Shown: positions 45,658-57,981, numbered from the stretch's first letter. The stretch is 64,000 nt of DNA from Castanea sativa (GCF_040712315.1 NC_134015.1:20833614-20897613); one strand, 5' to 3'. Program-made: numbers and translations. The notes: generated from the letters alone by a model not told the origin.

Positions 45658-48555
45658 ATGGAGCCTCGGATTGATGACGAGCCACAGATCTTGCACCCTG
45701 GTCCACTTGACGAGTCATTGTTGACGCGACAACGATATCATCGATCAGAGGACATTTGGAATGGCGAGGTAAAATATCTAGTTCTAACAATCGCTTTAAT
45801 TTTTACGTTGTCTTTGACTTTTAGTTAGCAAGTTCTTTCAAAACACAATTTGTAGTTGTAACAACCGCTATAATTTTTATGGATTTTGCAGGACCCGGGC
45901 CCACTTACGTGCCGTGGTCGCACTAAGGAGATGGCAAGCATTCAGATGGGAGATAATCGGGTGATTGACATTATCAAGTTGCTAAGGCTGGAAGGATTGT
46001 TTAGGGCCCCTTCCAGAGAGATAGATCATTGCCTAATTTCGGCCCTAGTTGAGCGATGGCGGTCGGAGACGCATGCGTTCCATCTTCCACATGGTGAGAT
46101 GTCAATCACCCTACAAGATGTGGAGGTCATTTTCGAACTTCCTATAGACGGTGAGGTCTTGGTTGGGCCGACTGCTGTGGTGGATGGGGATTGGCGAGAT
46201 CTGTGCATGGAGTTGCTTGGTTTTACTCCGGCGAATGACAACAAAACTTTGGTGGGGCAAAGAATTCTCATCAGCCGCCTTGTTCACGCCATTGCAGTGC
46301 CACTGCCTCATGACGCAACGGAGATGCAGATACACCAGTATGCTCGGTGCTATATTTTAGCGCTGCTAGGGGATAAGCTTTTCATGGACAAGTCGAGAGA
46401 TAGGGTGCATTTGATGTTCTTGGCGTTCCTGCGTGACCTTCGTGATCCGCCACAGTATAGTTGGGGTAGTGGTTGCTTGGCCTGGTTGTACAGAGAGTTG
46501 TGTCGGGCAAGTGAGAAAGGGGCATCGCAGATTGGTGGGGCATGCACATTGGTCCAGTATTGGGCATGGGCGAGGTTGCCATTCTTGTGCTCGAGGATAG
46601 AGCCCCCACCTAGATGTGATTATGGCCCATGGCCATATGCTCCACTTGCATTTAAGTAAGTATTTTTCTAATATTGTGTGTGCAATGTACTCTTCTTAGT
46701 AACTATAACATGGGTATTATCTTATCTTATGTCATTCGCTTCTAACTGTAGGTGGGTGCGGGTGCCAAGCTCGAAGAGTAGGCCATCCGGCATGGCCTTG
46801 ATCCACTATCGCGAGCAATTAGTTAGAATTCAGCCGGACCAAGTATGGCAAACAAAAATTCTGTTTGGTTATGTTAATTTTCCTTAAGAATATGATTGTT
46901 TCATCCTTTAACACATCTTCTGTTTTAATTTTTGTTTTTCCCTTTATCTATGTATTCTCCCTTGTTTTAATAAACTTGATGTTATGATAATTGTTTTTTG
47001 TTTCTATTATAGATTGTGTGGTAGCCATACGAGGCAGACTTCGGCCACCTTCCTGACTTTTGCGTTGTAGGGAGAGATACGTGGACGGCAAGGGTGCTAC
47101 TTGTGTGTTTTTGCATAGTAGAGATACACCACCCAGATCGTGTCCTTCGTCAGTTTGAGTTGGCGCAAGAGCGGCCCGACCATGTTGTGTACGATGAAAG
47201 ACTGCATAGAATAGACTTGCGTGGGAAGGTGGAGAAGAATTGGAGGGAGGAGCATGGACCGTATATCCTTACATGGGATGAGAGACGACAACAACTTTGC
47301 CATGCACCTCCTCAGACTGGTGAGATGCTTCGCGATCATGACTATTACCGCTGGTACCGTCCAGTCACTCGAAAGTATGTAGACCACAACAGCGCAAAAT
47401 TAGATATATCGGTAATGTGTTCTAATTAGATATATCTTAGTTGAGTATTTGGGTAGATTAATAAGTACTATATTATCCATTCTACAATTGATACGTAAAT
47501 GTCTCAAATCTAATTGTACTGGTTCTTTCTCGGTTTCAGATTGAAAGCCATTTAGCGCTGTTGGAGATGCTTCTTGTAGGCAGCCGAGCCCACAACCATG
47601 TCCGACGCGTCTTAAATGATCTGGCTGGGCTTGGTGGTGGTCCTGCACGAAATGGAGAGGCAAACAATGGGCATGAGACTGAATCAGCAGATATTGCAAC
47701 CCCAAGCACAAGCGCAGCACCTGTACGTACACCGACCTGTGCTACTGCAGCTAGGGGCCATGGTAGGCCTGCTACAGCAAGCCCAAGCACAAGCGCAACT
47801 AGGGGCCATGGTCGGCCTGCTACAACAAGCCGAAGGACAAGTGCAGCTAGGGGCCGTGGTCGGTGTGCAATAACCGCTCGGGTTGTAAGTAGTCCTGAGA
47901 TACCTGCACCCATCCCGCACGCATCTCTCCAGCCTGAGGTCCCTCCACCCATGGTAGATGCATCTCCTCAGCCCGAGGTCCCTTCACCCACCCCACCTTC
48001 ATAGCCCAGTTTCGATCTCGGTATTCATTCTCAGTTGACCCCTCCTATGCACCCCGAGACACCCTCAAACCCATCCACCAGCTCCAGTGCACCCACTTTG
48101 CCCATAGACCCACCCCGTACTGAACCCATGACAATGATCCCCACTCCTGGCCTATACACAGAGCATCATTACCCACCTACCTCATCCTCATCTGACCCTC
48201 TAGGACCTCCAGTTGGGATTGATACTCTTCAGCCAGATACTGATGTATTGGACGAGCATCTCCTTCATCAGCCCTCACCCCCACGAGGTCGACCGCAACG
48301 TGCTAGAAGAGCTCCCACTTGTGGGACAGGTGGACACAAAATAGGACACAAAGGCAGCTCTATGGTACGATACCATTAATTACGATGTATAGGCCTATTT
48401 TGCAGTTCACACACCTTATCATTTCACCAAATATTGATTGTATGCATCTAATGTCTTTGCAGCACGATGATGAGCCTAAGGATGATGCCCCGTAGCCTCC
48501 TCCCCCGCCCAAACATTACACGAGGTTTAAAAAATGCAAAATTGGTGAACCTTGA
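45658..48555 (+). pseudogene. plant mobile domain (PMD) gene, six coding exons, three TAG codons
   Basis: Exons: 45658-45768, 45892-46655, 46752-46842, 47013-47411, 47540-48364, 48463-48555; every junction is GT-AG and phase-consistent, giving about 760 codons. N-terminus MEPRIDDEPQILHPGPLDES; the PMD (PF10536, 'aminotransferase-like') spans roughly residues 55-330 (LLRLEGLFRAPSREIDHCLI; FHLPHGEMSITLQDVEVIFE with LPIDG; LVQYWAWARLPFL). A Pro/Ser/Ala-rich tail with repeated RGHGRPAT units follows and ends in a basic patch. The family includes Arabidopsis MAIN/MAIL1 and proteins annotated as phosphatase-7 long-form homologs, and is common in Mutator- and gypsy-class transposons. In-frame TAGs at 47022, 48002 and 48493 each replace a likely Gln (WQPY, SQPS, PQPP). 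The leader intron is 43052-45656. Start: first ATG after the TTTGCAG acceptor. Confidence 0.8.
47745..47880. repeat. in-gene tandem repeat of about 50 bp
   Basis: CTAGGGGCCATGGT-(A/C)-GGCC type units recur three times in PMD exon 5 and encode the RGHGRPAT / RGRGRCAI repeats; frames on the other strand are shadows. Confidence 0.7.
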
Positions 48556-48940
48556 AAAAGAGGTTTGTTACAGAAGTAATGTCTAAGTCTCGGGATGTAA
48601 AGCCCCTTTCATTGGTAATATTTTGAGCCCCTTTCATTGGTTTAAATTTATTATAAAATAATAATGTCTCTTTATGGTATAGGAAATCATGATCATGATG
48701 TGTGTTTAGTGGTCATTGGCTGGTTTCTCAGTAAATATATGGTTGCAGTTGATTTCTAAACCAGTGTTTATGATGAGTAATGTGCCCATTTTGATTTTGT
48801 GGGGTGTGTGTGTGTGTGACAGCCAAGATTGATGTAAATGTTGACCTCACTCACAAGCTATGTGCTTCTTTGATGCTTACTCCTTTCAGGTTCTTGCTCA
48901 ATTCATGCTTTGTTTATCTTTTTCTTCCTTACCCAGTAAT

Positions 48941-48984
<44 letters not shown>

Positions 48985-48999
48985 AATTCCTTCTAACAG
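48556..48999. other. spacer between PMD gene and captured exons
   Basis: Contains the presumptive 3' UTR and a (CT)n run at about 48946-48979. No element end is evident. Confidence 0.4.
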
Positions 49000-50079
49000 G
49001 AGCACTGGCAGTCCTCTTTCTCTGGTAATTGGAAGGTAAGGTTCTGATTTTTGTTATTTTGGGTCAACATTCTCTAGATGGTGCTTTCTTGTTTTTTGGA
49101 TTTATATGGGTTCATTAAATTTTAAAAGAGATGATAAATGAAGGGAAAGAGAAGATATATAAAAGTTGAAACTTTTTTTTTCCTCACTTGTTTGGCGTAA
49201 GGGAATAAAAAGCTTCACTCAACTTTGTTGAAATCAAAATTTGGCTTTGTTTTTAGCTGGTTTTCTTTTTATGTTTTTCTGGTAATCAAAAAAATGTGAA
49301 ATTTGAAATTAGGAATTTAACTTCTTTTACTTAGCTCTCTAACCATATTGAGAACTATGGCATTGTCGAAATAAAGGGTTCAGTTTGTTTATTGCAGTCT
49401 TTACATCAAACATCCGAACTTATTTGGTGGAAGTGAGAAGCTTGATGTATCATTAGACAAGGGGCTCTATGATTCAAATGTCTTAATAGCTTATAGGAGG
49501 CCGAGACCAAAATGGCTTGCTCAGCAGTCCTTTGTTATTCAGGTTTATTTCTTCTTCATTACTATTATTTGTTGGTGAGAAAGATGGAAAAACATATTGC
49601 AAATTGGAATTGATCTTTATGGGGACTTTCCGAACCACTTTGACCTACATTTAGAAAAACCAATCAATAAATTTAAAACAAAGATATTAGTTTGAGTGGA
49701 AATTTGCAGCATACATTTTGAGATTTCTAATTTCTTTTACTTATCAGCATTCCATTGCACCTGAGATCGGGGTCCATGGTGTCCCCATGGACAACTTCTC
49801 CCGTTCAGGGAGCGGAGGTGTGAATTTGTCTCGATTAGCAAATGGATTAGATCTGAATGAGCCAGCAAGTACCAAATGGAGCAGCACAACCAGCATAAAA
49901 TTTGAGGTCTGCTGTTCTCTAATTAACTAATCAGTATCCTTTAGGCATCTATTTTCATGTATTACATTCATTTGCAGTTTTCTGTCTGAAGTTCATGGAT
50001 GGTAACTAATTACTACAAACCATGCAACATATTCGTCCTTTAAGTGATGATGGCCGCTCGATAAGCAGAGATTTTGATG
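49000..50079 (+). pseudogene. fragment of a chloroplast outer-envelope Omp85-type beta-barrel protein, four exons
   Basis: Exons 49000-49035 (STGSPLSLVIG), 49398-49542 (LYIKHPNLFGGSEKLDVSLD, then RRPRPKWLAQQSFVIQ), 49748-49906 (HSIAPEIGVHGVPMDNFSRS, then LDLNEPASTKWSSTTSIKFE) and 50028-50079 (HIRPLSDDGRSISRDFDG). I recognise these as an OEP80/OEP39-type member of the bacterial-surface-antigen family of the chloroplast outer membrane. The first three exons have good splice sites; the acceptor of the fourth reads GCAA instead of GCAG. The middle of the barrel is missing; a C-terminal exon turns up at 56863. Strand is the same as the PMD gene. Confidence 0.75.
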
Positions 50080-50716
50080 GTACTAAACCCAACTTTCCTA
50101 TTCACTAGATGGAAGGTTCCTGGATAAACTAAGCATATAGGGGCAGCTAGGGGAATGCCCTAGTCTTAAATTTATAAACCAACTAGTACTCGTCTATTAC
50201 AGGTCCTATTGGGATAAGGCGCCAAATTCACTAAATCAAACTTAATGCTACCTGTCATATTGGATATGTTCTTGTTTTAACTGAGGGAGTAGTATTATAA
50301 ACAACTCTAAAGAGAACATATTCAATTGGATTTGTGTCAAGTTACATTAAACCGTCCCAAAAGTTCTCCTACTACATCTCAGAAGCACTTGGGTTTGCCT
50401 GAGAAATGTGATAAAGAAAACACCAATCTTAAAAAAAAATTTAAAAATAGAGAACATATTCCGGGCCTCAGGTTCATGTACTTGTATTAGTATAGTGAGT
50501 AGATCCCCACATAAGAGATTGTCAACTATCAGCTCTATAAATGCAGCTAGTTGTTTTTTTTTACTCCAGATGGACATTAACAATGTACTTGCGTCAGAGG
50601 CTGATTGGTCCGCATTAAGATTCACATGCTTAAATATGGAACTCTACCACACTGGCTTTTCTTCTTCTCCTTCTCCCTTCTTTTCAGTGATCTTTAATAG
50701 AATTATCATTATTCTT

Positions 50717-50821
50717 TTTTAATGATTCAATTGTTACAAGGAGTGGGGGAGGTGGGACTTGAACCCTGGTTTTACTCATAAAGGAGACCAAGCAATGCTT
50801 TTGAGCTACAAGGCTCTTGGT
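50717..50821 (-). mobile_element. tRNA-derived SINE
   Basis: Minus strand: CCTTGTAGCTCAAAAGCATT with a TTGGTCTCC A-box region, and the B-box GGGTTCAAGTCCC. Flanks ATCATTATTCTTT (50704-50716) and ATCTTTATTCTTT (50822-50834) form a 13-bp duplication with one mismatch. Lies in the intron between the beta-barrel and kinesin exons. Confidence 0.75.
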
Positions 50822-51277
50822 ATCTTTATTCTTTGGTCTTGTGAAAAGTTCTCTGCTTTTAATTTTCATTCTGAACCAACTATTACTTTTTTTTTAAAAA
50901 TAAAATCTTATTCTTTCTGTAGGTGGAAGTTCGAAAACTTTGATGATTGTTAACATAAGTCCCAATGTAAAGAATTTGTCTGAGACATTATCATCTCTGA
51001 ATTTCTCTAGCAGAGCCCGAAATGCTGTGCTAAGCCTTGGCAATCGAGATACGATTAAGAAATGGAGAGATGTTGTAAGTTCCTATTCTTAAAGAGTAGG
51101 TGATAATGCTTATGCCTTGCTTTCATAAACTTGTTCATTCTGTAGAGAGAAACTTTGTGGCACTAGTTTTGATTTGATAATTTTAACCTGCCTTTGGGTG
51201 ATAACAACGAGGTATGAACAGTAGGGTGCCATGAACTCCCATATGACCACTGAATGAAAACTTAAGAATGCTGCTGG

Positions 51278-51610
51278 GTGGCAAGGACCCCATGCCTAGA
51301 GAAAAATGTTCCAAAGAGATTTTTGTTTATAAAAAAATAAAAAAATAAAAGGAGAAGCTACTCCCTTACGGTTGTAAGTGAGGAGTTGATTGGAGGACCT
51401 GATTTCTCCCAAAATAAATGTTGAGTCTAACAAAGTTAATTTACTACTTTATGGTTTTTGGGGGGAAGGACCCTATATCTTAGAGAAAAAAGTGCCACAG
51501 AAAAAATTTATGTAAAGATAGTTATGTAGAAGAAGCTCTTGTACAGTTAAAGCTAGGGGTTGATTAGAGGATTCATTTTCTCTCCCAAATAAAGATTCCA
51601 AGTCCACAAA
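51278..51610. repeat. diverged direct duplication in a kinesin intron
   Basis: AAGGACCC(C/T)AT-(G/A)-(C/T)CTTAGAGAAAAA...GTTGATT(G/A)GAGGA occurs at about 51285-51440 and again at 51465-51610; the copies differ by many substitutions and small gaps. Confidence 0.5.
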
Positions 51611-51880
51611 ATATAATCAATGCATTTTGGTGCACTGTACTTCCCAAAGAAATCACAGTTTTGACAGATTTTCTTCCTAACATTTAGTTTGTAATGAATC
51701 TTGTAGGCAAATGGTGCACGTAAAGAGTTGTATGAAAAGGGGAAAGAAATCCAAGATCTGACACAAGAGGTTTTGGGACTAAAACAGGCTCTTAAAGATG
51801 CAAATGATCAGTCTGTCCTACTCTTCAATGAAGTTCAAAAGGCGTGGAAAGTTTCTCTCACACTGCAATCGGATTTAAAG

Positions 51881-53547
51881 GTTTTGTAACTACATGATTT
51901 TGGTATAGTTTTCCATTTCCATAATGAGTTATATGTTCACATGAAGTTTTTACATTGTCCCCCATGTTAGCTTATTGAATCTTATTTGGTGATTAGCCTC
52001 ATATATCCCCTTCACTCTATTTTGATGAAAAGTGTTAGTAATTTGTGGAAGGTCTGCGTACCAGTTGGATCAGGTTTTCAGGAGTGGAAATACTCTTTTT
52101 TGATTTAGCCATGTATGTTTGCTTAAATGGATCCCAAGTTGGATATGGCTTACTGATTAGTGCGCACACAACACACGTTTATGAATAGGTAAGCAATTTT
52201 ACTAAAATGCACTGAAGCAGATGCGACCAATGTACGTGGGGAGTGTACAAATGGCACAAAAACCTAAGTAGCTAGCACTTACAGAAAAGAAAATAGGAAA
52301 AATTTGATTAAGTAATGGAAGTGGAATAGGGAATGACAAATCCCAAAAGCAAATAAAAAACTCTCTTCAGGAAAGTGAGCTTGGTAAGGTGAGTGAACCA
52401 TGCTATACTTTTGTAGGTTTATCTTATTCCAGCATAATACTCCACATAAACACATTCCAGGCTAACCTCTTTCATCAAACTTTGCATGCTAAATCTCAGA
52501 AACCTCAGGCTAACCTCATGTAGTAAGACATGATCTACATACTCCTCATTCCTTTTACACTAGGTATCATTAATCCCAATTTCTTTTAATAATCCCCCTT
52601 GAGGATTTTCTGGAGGGCTTCTATACAAACAATGAAAAGCTCCTCAGTGGAAGTGTGAGTTCACCAAATTTCATTCCAAGCAACATGTCTGCGGCAGCCA
52701 ACAAAGGCCTTATTTTAAAAAGCTAACTGCAAATAATTAGTACTACTGTGCTGCCAACCTCATGTATCTTCTCAAACCCCCCGCACCTTAGCTCCCTGCA
52801 AGAGCTCAAAATAAATTAACATGGTGTGCACCTCTCAATCTTGTAGAGGCATTTCAAAAATTAGGACACCTATGCAAAACCCCTGCAGACAAGCTATCTT
52901 GTTTACCACTGTAGTGTCCTTGTCTGCCAAGGAGAAGGATTGGTAAACTAAACTCTTCAGTATGTCTCTGTGCACCACATCTCATGGCAGAAATGAACCC
53001 TACTGCCATCCTTCCCACTGTACAAAAAAAGGTGCAACTAAAAAACCCTCCCACCCTGTTCACTGATTAGCATCAAGACTCTTACTGGGAACTATATTAC
53101 TATGGGGCAATCTTTTTCATGTTTTCTGCTGGTACAGGATGGTTAAGATGCTGTATACTCTTGCTTTTTATTTCTTAATGTATGTCATGTAGATATGAGT
53201 GAACTTCTTACGTTTGAGTGGTACTTATATGGTATTTGAATGGTAATTTTACACTTTTTACTAGCTCTGAAGCGACGTTTACTATATTTATTTGCCCAAT
53301 AGTTTGCAGTTAAATTTATCTCTAGCTTGTCACAACGTTTGAAATTATATTTTATTTGTTAATTATGTTGTTTCACTGGGGTTATGTAATTGGTGTTTTA
53401 ATTAGCTCAACAGAAAAGTCTGTGTTCTAAATTGGTCTTTTACTGTCCTTATAAAAAAAAAAAAAGGTCTTTTACTGTCAGGATAGATCATATTGCTTGT
53501 TCAGTTAAGCATGTCAGTGAACCGTTTCATTATCTTATTTGATGCAG
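51881..53547. other. second kinesin intron, 1.67 kb
   Basis: Phase-0 intron. Contents between about 52150 and 53080 look like inserted repetitive DNA of unknown type; no recognisable protein on either strand. Confidence 0.5.
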
Positions 53548-53851
53548 TCAGAGAATATTATGCTGGTGGATAAACTTAAAATTGAGAAGGAGCAAAATGC
53601 TCAGCTCAGAAATCAAGTTGCTCAACTATTACAGTTGGAGCAAGATCAAAAAATGCAGATACAGCAGCAAGATTTGACAATTCAGACTTTGCAGGTTGGT
53701 CTCCCCCCCCTCCCCCCTTTTTTGATTTTTTAAAGTACACAGCTGACATGCTTGAATAGGACCGAACCTATGATCTTATCCTCAATCCGTTACTTGTGGG
53801 GGAAGGAGATTGACACAGGACAGAAGCTTTAGTAGGCTCTAATATTGGTTT

Positions 53852-54450
53852 TGATGTAGGATCTTTTAAATACAGCACTAAATTGGGATTGTTGAATGGG
53901 GTTTGATGCTTGATGGATTATGTAGGATCAGGTAATAAAAAGAATGGATTTGAGTGAATCTTGAGGGAATTTGTTGGCTGTTTCGAGTTAAAACAGTAAA
54001 TTGAACAAGAAGAAAAGAAAGATAAACCCTAGGCAATCACACCTAGGTTTCCTAAGCAATCAACACTTAGGAAAAAGAAGGTATTTACACTATTGTAATA
54101 TTGTTAATTCCAATCTCTCTATATGTGTTACTAATTACATGAAGCCTTTATATAGGCTATTACCAATCCCTTTCCTAGAAAGACCAGGGCTTCTAATTTT
54201 TTAAATGACCTTTTTTTGTAGAAAGATTAGGATTCCTAATAACAAAGAAAAGTAATTAAGGACTTATAAACGGAATAGAAAAAGGACCCAAAACATAAAA
54301 TAAGATTCATGGGCCTTTGGTATGCACATTACAGCCTATTCTAGAAAATCCGGAAATTACTGAACTTACCCCTATTTTAGGAAAGCTTAATCAAAACTGA
54401 ACTAACAACTTCCAAAAGTAAAGAAGCTAAATACAAAGATTCAATAATAA
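53852..54450 (-). mobile_element. LTR copy R of the TGATG...CATCA family, truncated
   Basis: Starts TGATGTAGGATCTTTTAAAT and follows copy Q through CTAGGCAATCACACCTAGGT and CATGGGCCTT; the far end with CATCA is missing. Confidence 0.55.
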
Positions 54451-54731
54451 CTAAATTTGGTCCAGGGACCATTGGCATATTGTTAATCTTAGGTTGATAT
54501 ATGGGTTACTAAATATAAGGCTTTTCTCATGTATGATAGATTAAACAGGTTCTCTTGGAAGTTTTCATGCACTGCATTGGAGTATATTTTCAAAATGTTA
54601 ATCTAATATTGATTTATACATCACAATTATATCGTTATTTATCTACTTATCAAAAAAAAAAAAAATTATATGGTTATTCATCTAGTGAATGATGGTAATG
54701 ACTTATGATTGATGTCACTTGACAATTCCTT

Positions 54732-54849
54732 TAACAATTTTTTTTATTGGTCAATTACATATGCACCTAGTGGGTCTTGAACCATTGACCTCACCTTCCA
54801 TCCATTATTATGAGAGAAGGAAGTGCCAGTTGAGCCATAGCTCATTGGC
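54732..54849 (-). mobile_element. tRNA-derived SINE with perfect duplication
   Basis: Minus strand: GCCAATGAGCTATGGCTCAA then CTGGCAC (A-box region) and GGTTCAAGACCC (B-box), with a short A-rich 3' end. ACAATTCCTT is present at 54722-54731 and 54850-54859. Confidence 0.85.
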
Positions 54850-55049
54850 ACAATTCCTTGAACAGTGTTGCTACATCTTCCTTATGATGGAACTATATTA
54901 GGAAACCAGAGATCTTAACTTACAACCCATTGAAAACATTAATGAATTGCAAGAAATGCTAACTGGAAAAACTCAATTCACTTATTTTTTTATTTCAAGT
55001 TAACTCAAAGTGTGATGAATTGTTATTGCTGGACAATAGTTTTTGTCAG

Positions 55050-55165
55050 AGAATAGGAGTTTGAAATCTGTCTATAAAGATCTTCAAGTGAAAGGGAATT
55101 TAATAAGACCTCTAACATCAGTAATGGACCAATCCATCAGAGGCCTTTGCTCTCATCCTTCACAG
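55050..55165 (+). pseudogene. unidentified exon with canonical splice borders
   Basis: Preceded by TTTTGTCAG and followed by GTGAAG, 116 bp, entry phase 1 and exit phase 0. It encodes NRSLKSVYKDLQVKGNLIRP then LTSVMDQSIRGLCSHPSQ. Amino-acid composition and boundaries look real, and its position in a row of captured exons supports that. I do not recognise the parent gene. In the phase left by the preceding kinesin exon it would meet a stop, so it does not extend that frame. Confidence 0.4.
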
Positions 55166-56862
55166 GTGAAGGAGCAGTCAAATGACGTGATTTTTTTTTT
55201 TTTTCTGTGACCAGTTTTTTGATGGTCCTTGTTTGCATAGAGAACCATGTTTCTTTTTGGTTGTTTTTGGCTTAAGAACTCAGGGGCCTTGGTTTTTCTT
55301 GTATGACTGTTGATCTTTATATTTTCTATTCTCATAAGGTAAGCATTTTCTTTTTGGCTGTGTTCAGCCTAATTTGGTTTAAAGAATAAAGAGAAAAAAA
55401 AAAAAAAGAGCAGAGAGATGACAATTTCCCTAGCTACAGGAAAACAAATTTAGAAATTTCTTTTCCTGAGGTAATGAGGGGTACTGTCATTGTAGACTGG
55501 ATCTGTCACCAAATGTCTTGGTTGAATTAGTTAATCATGATATCTGCTGTAAGATTGATGCATGGGGTAAAAATCTGTCTATTTGATAGATTTGTATACT
55601 TTTTTTCTTGTTTTCTTGTGCATCCATTTTTCATTTATGTTATTGCTGGTCCAGAGTCTGCAATGATGGTTAGAAAACTTAGGAAGGTCATATGCTAACT
55701 TCACATCTTTTAATAGAAAAGCTATTTCTAAATACTTTCAGTTGAATCACCTACAATTAATTTTAAAACTTCTTCATATTTTTACCAGGTGAGTTACCAT
55801 TCTTTCACTCTGTTTCAAAATGTGAGTTGCAGATTTGCATTCCCTTAGGGATTTAAGTTTAAACACACTTCCTTAATGTTAAAAATGTGCCATGAATTGT
55901 AATACTGGGAACACTGTTCCTGGGTTGGTGTTCGGCTTGGGCCAGTACAATATATGGATCTATAGAGCTAGCTGGTTGAGATAAGAAGCTTTCACAGGGA
56001 AGGAAGCCCCATTAGCACAAAGTCAACTCAAAAATATAAGCCATGGATTAAAAGATCAAGTATCTAGTGTGAGCACAACCTTATTATATCATTGAAAAGA
56101 TAGATGGAAACGAAGGCCAGATATAAACTTGTCATTTATTGATTTCTCTTCACTCTTGTTCCAATTTTTCCATAATCCCCAGCATTTCATGAAGGAATTA
56201 TATTATGTTTTTAGTCTATTTTGCTGGATCAAGAACTCAAATCAGCTGCAGGTTTCTAAAAATAAGAGCAACCCAGTCCTGATGAGCTCCGTTGTGAAAC
56301 AGTGTTTAGATTTCATGAAAACTATTTTGCCAATTGGAGCAATGAAATTGCTGATTCCTCACCACACATCTGCTCTAATGTGATCAGGGCCTCATGAGGC
56401 AGCTAAAGATGTGGGTTCTGTGCATGCACCACTTGGTGAAACATGTGTGCTACCTTATTTAATAAAATCACTTTTTACTTATATATAAAATAATATATAT
56501 ATACACGGTGTGCTACCTTTTGAAAGACCAAAGGACTAGAATTCTTTTGAGTACAAATAAAGCTTGTTCTCCTATATCTTCTTCTTCTTCCTCTCCTTTT
56601 TTTTAAAGAAAAAAAAAATCAATCATCCATTTTGATCTAGGGTTTCGTGGTTTTCAAGCCAAGGTATTATGTCTTTATATTGTCAGCCCAACGAAGTCTC
56701 GACATTTTCACTTTGTCTTCCTGACTCATATCTCTTTATCAGCCTAGCTTGCTTTTTAACATGATTGGCAATCTACTTGTCTCATCTATTATGGTGTATT
56801 TCTTTAGACTCATTCTCATGTGATTATCTCATCAATAACTCAATTTTGTATGAGAGTTTCAG

Positions 56863-57106
56863 GAAATCCAGCACTGAGGCAGGGCAAACCAGGATGTGGG
56901 TTGGGGCTTGGATATGGTCTTCGGTTTAAATCTCAGTTTGGTCATTTTCAGGTTGATTATGCAATCAATGCATTTCAACAGAAGACTGTCTACTTTGGCA
57001 TCAGCAACCTTGCTTCCTCAATAGATGCCTCATTGCAAATTTTATCCTTTCTTCAATCACTGAGATTTTTATTGCAGTGCCAGTACATTACTGTTCTCTA
57101 TCATTG
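56863..57106 (+). pseudogene. C-terminal exon of the chloroplast outer-envelope Omp85-type protein
   Basis: After a TTTCAG acceptor: GNPALRQGKPGCGLGLGYGL then RFKSQFGHFQVDYAINAFQQ and KTVYFGISNLAS, i.e. the last beta-strands of the same protein family as 49000-50079. The frame then continues past the expected terminus to a stop at 57105-57107. About 400 bp of the barrel coding sequence that belongs between the two groups of exons is absent, replaced by 6.8 kb that includes kinesin exons. Confidence 0.75.
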
Positions 57107-57981
57107 ATAAAGTTGCATATTCCATGAATTGTTCAAGCTGCAGATATCCAAGTTTCACTCCCCATTTGACCATTAACTTGAGAAACTGAAGAGCATCGGA
57201 ATTATTTGCTTCTGCTTTTTATTCTAATTTTTCGCGTGATGTTAAAAGTCCAATGATTTTTACAAGAGATGATCTAAAATTTTCTTTGACTACATATTTG
57301 TTCAGGGGGAGAGGAAAAATGTACAGATATTTCTTCCTATAATAAAGAAAATCTAATGCATTCCTTTTCTGCTTGCGGATTTTAAATTTGTGAACATAGA
57401 TGGTATAATCTAAAACTTGCTTTTGTATTTCTTGATGTACTAGGTAATATTTTGTTCATCCCAAAAGAGTTCAAATGTGAGTCTCATTCCATCATAACAT
57501 TATTCTCCACTGCATTAGTGGGAATGATTTCAAACCTAATTAACTAAAATCTTGTTCAGAATATCCTCAAATGTTGGGTCCTTTTCTTTTTGTGTTTCTA
57601 AAATTTATTTTATTTTGTGGAATAAATGTTAGTCATGAAAAATCGACAGTCTTATCATGAAGCAAATAAATTTTGTGGGGAGCAGCATTTTCCTAGGTCT
57701 ATAACTCTTTCTTATCTAGTTCTTTATTCTATTGTATATGTCTGTATTCCACTTTCACCTTCACTTATCTGACTATAGGTCTTTTCGGAAGTTCCATATC
57801 TTTTTTTCGAATATTTGGAATCCTACTTTGAGCTTTGAATTTTATTAGCAATTGACTTTGAGCCAGGAGTAAAAACTTGCTAAATCAGCTTCAGTTTTTA
57901 ACACTACTATTGCTACATAATGATTAGTGAGATTTTCACACTTCAAGATACAGTGAACTCTCTTATTTGTATGCTTAATAG
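57107..57981. other. spacer without recognised gene
   Basis: No exon or transposon end was seen; probably remnants of introns and 3' flanks of the captured genes. Confidence 0.4.

Larger units (their letters stand above)
50923..53694 (+). pseudogene. three-exon fragment of a KIN-14 (KAC/KCA-type) kinesin
   Basis: Exons 50923-51074 (GSSKTLMIVNISPNVKNLSE, then TLSSLNFSSRARNAVLSLGN), 51707-51880 (ANGARKELYEKGKEIQDLTQ, then LKQALKDANDQ) and 53548-53694 (SENIMLVDKLKIEKEQNAQL, then a Gln-rich heptad stretch). All have GT-AG borders and agreeing phases (1, 0, 0, 0). The first exon is the end of the kinesin motor domain (the SSKTLM and SS(L)NF(S)SRAR switch/neck region); the next two are coiled coil. 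The match is to plant kinesins involved in actin-based chloroplast movement (KAC1/2, also called KCA). The nucleotide-binding P-loop part is missing. Confidence 0.75.

Noticed and set aside
46026..46609. Minus-strand frames of 65-81 residues
   Set aside because: Antisense shadows of PMD exon 2; composition follows the sense codons.
47536..47952. Minus-strand 138-residue frame and plus-strand 85-residue frame rich in Gln/Ala
   Set aside because: Shadows of the repeated Pro/Ala-rich part of PMD exon 5.
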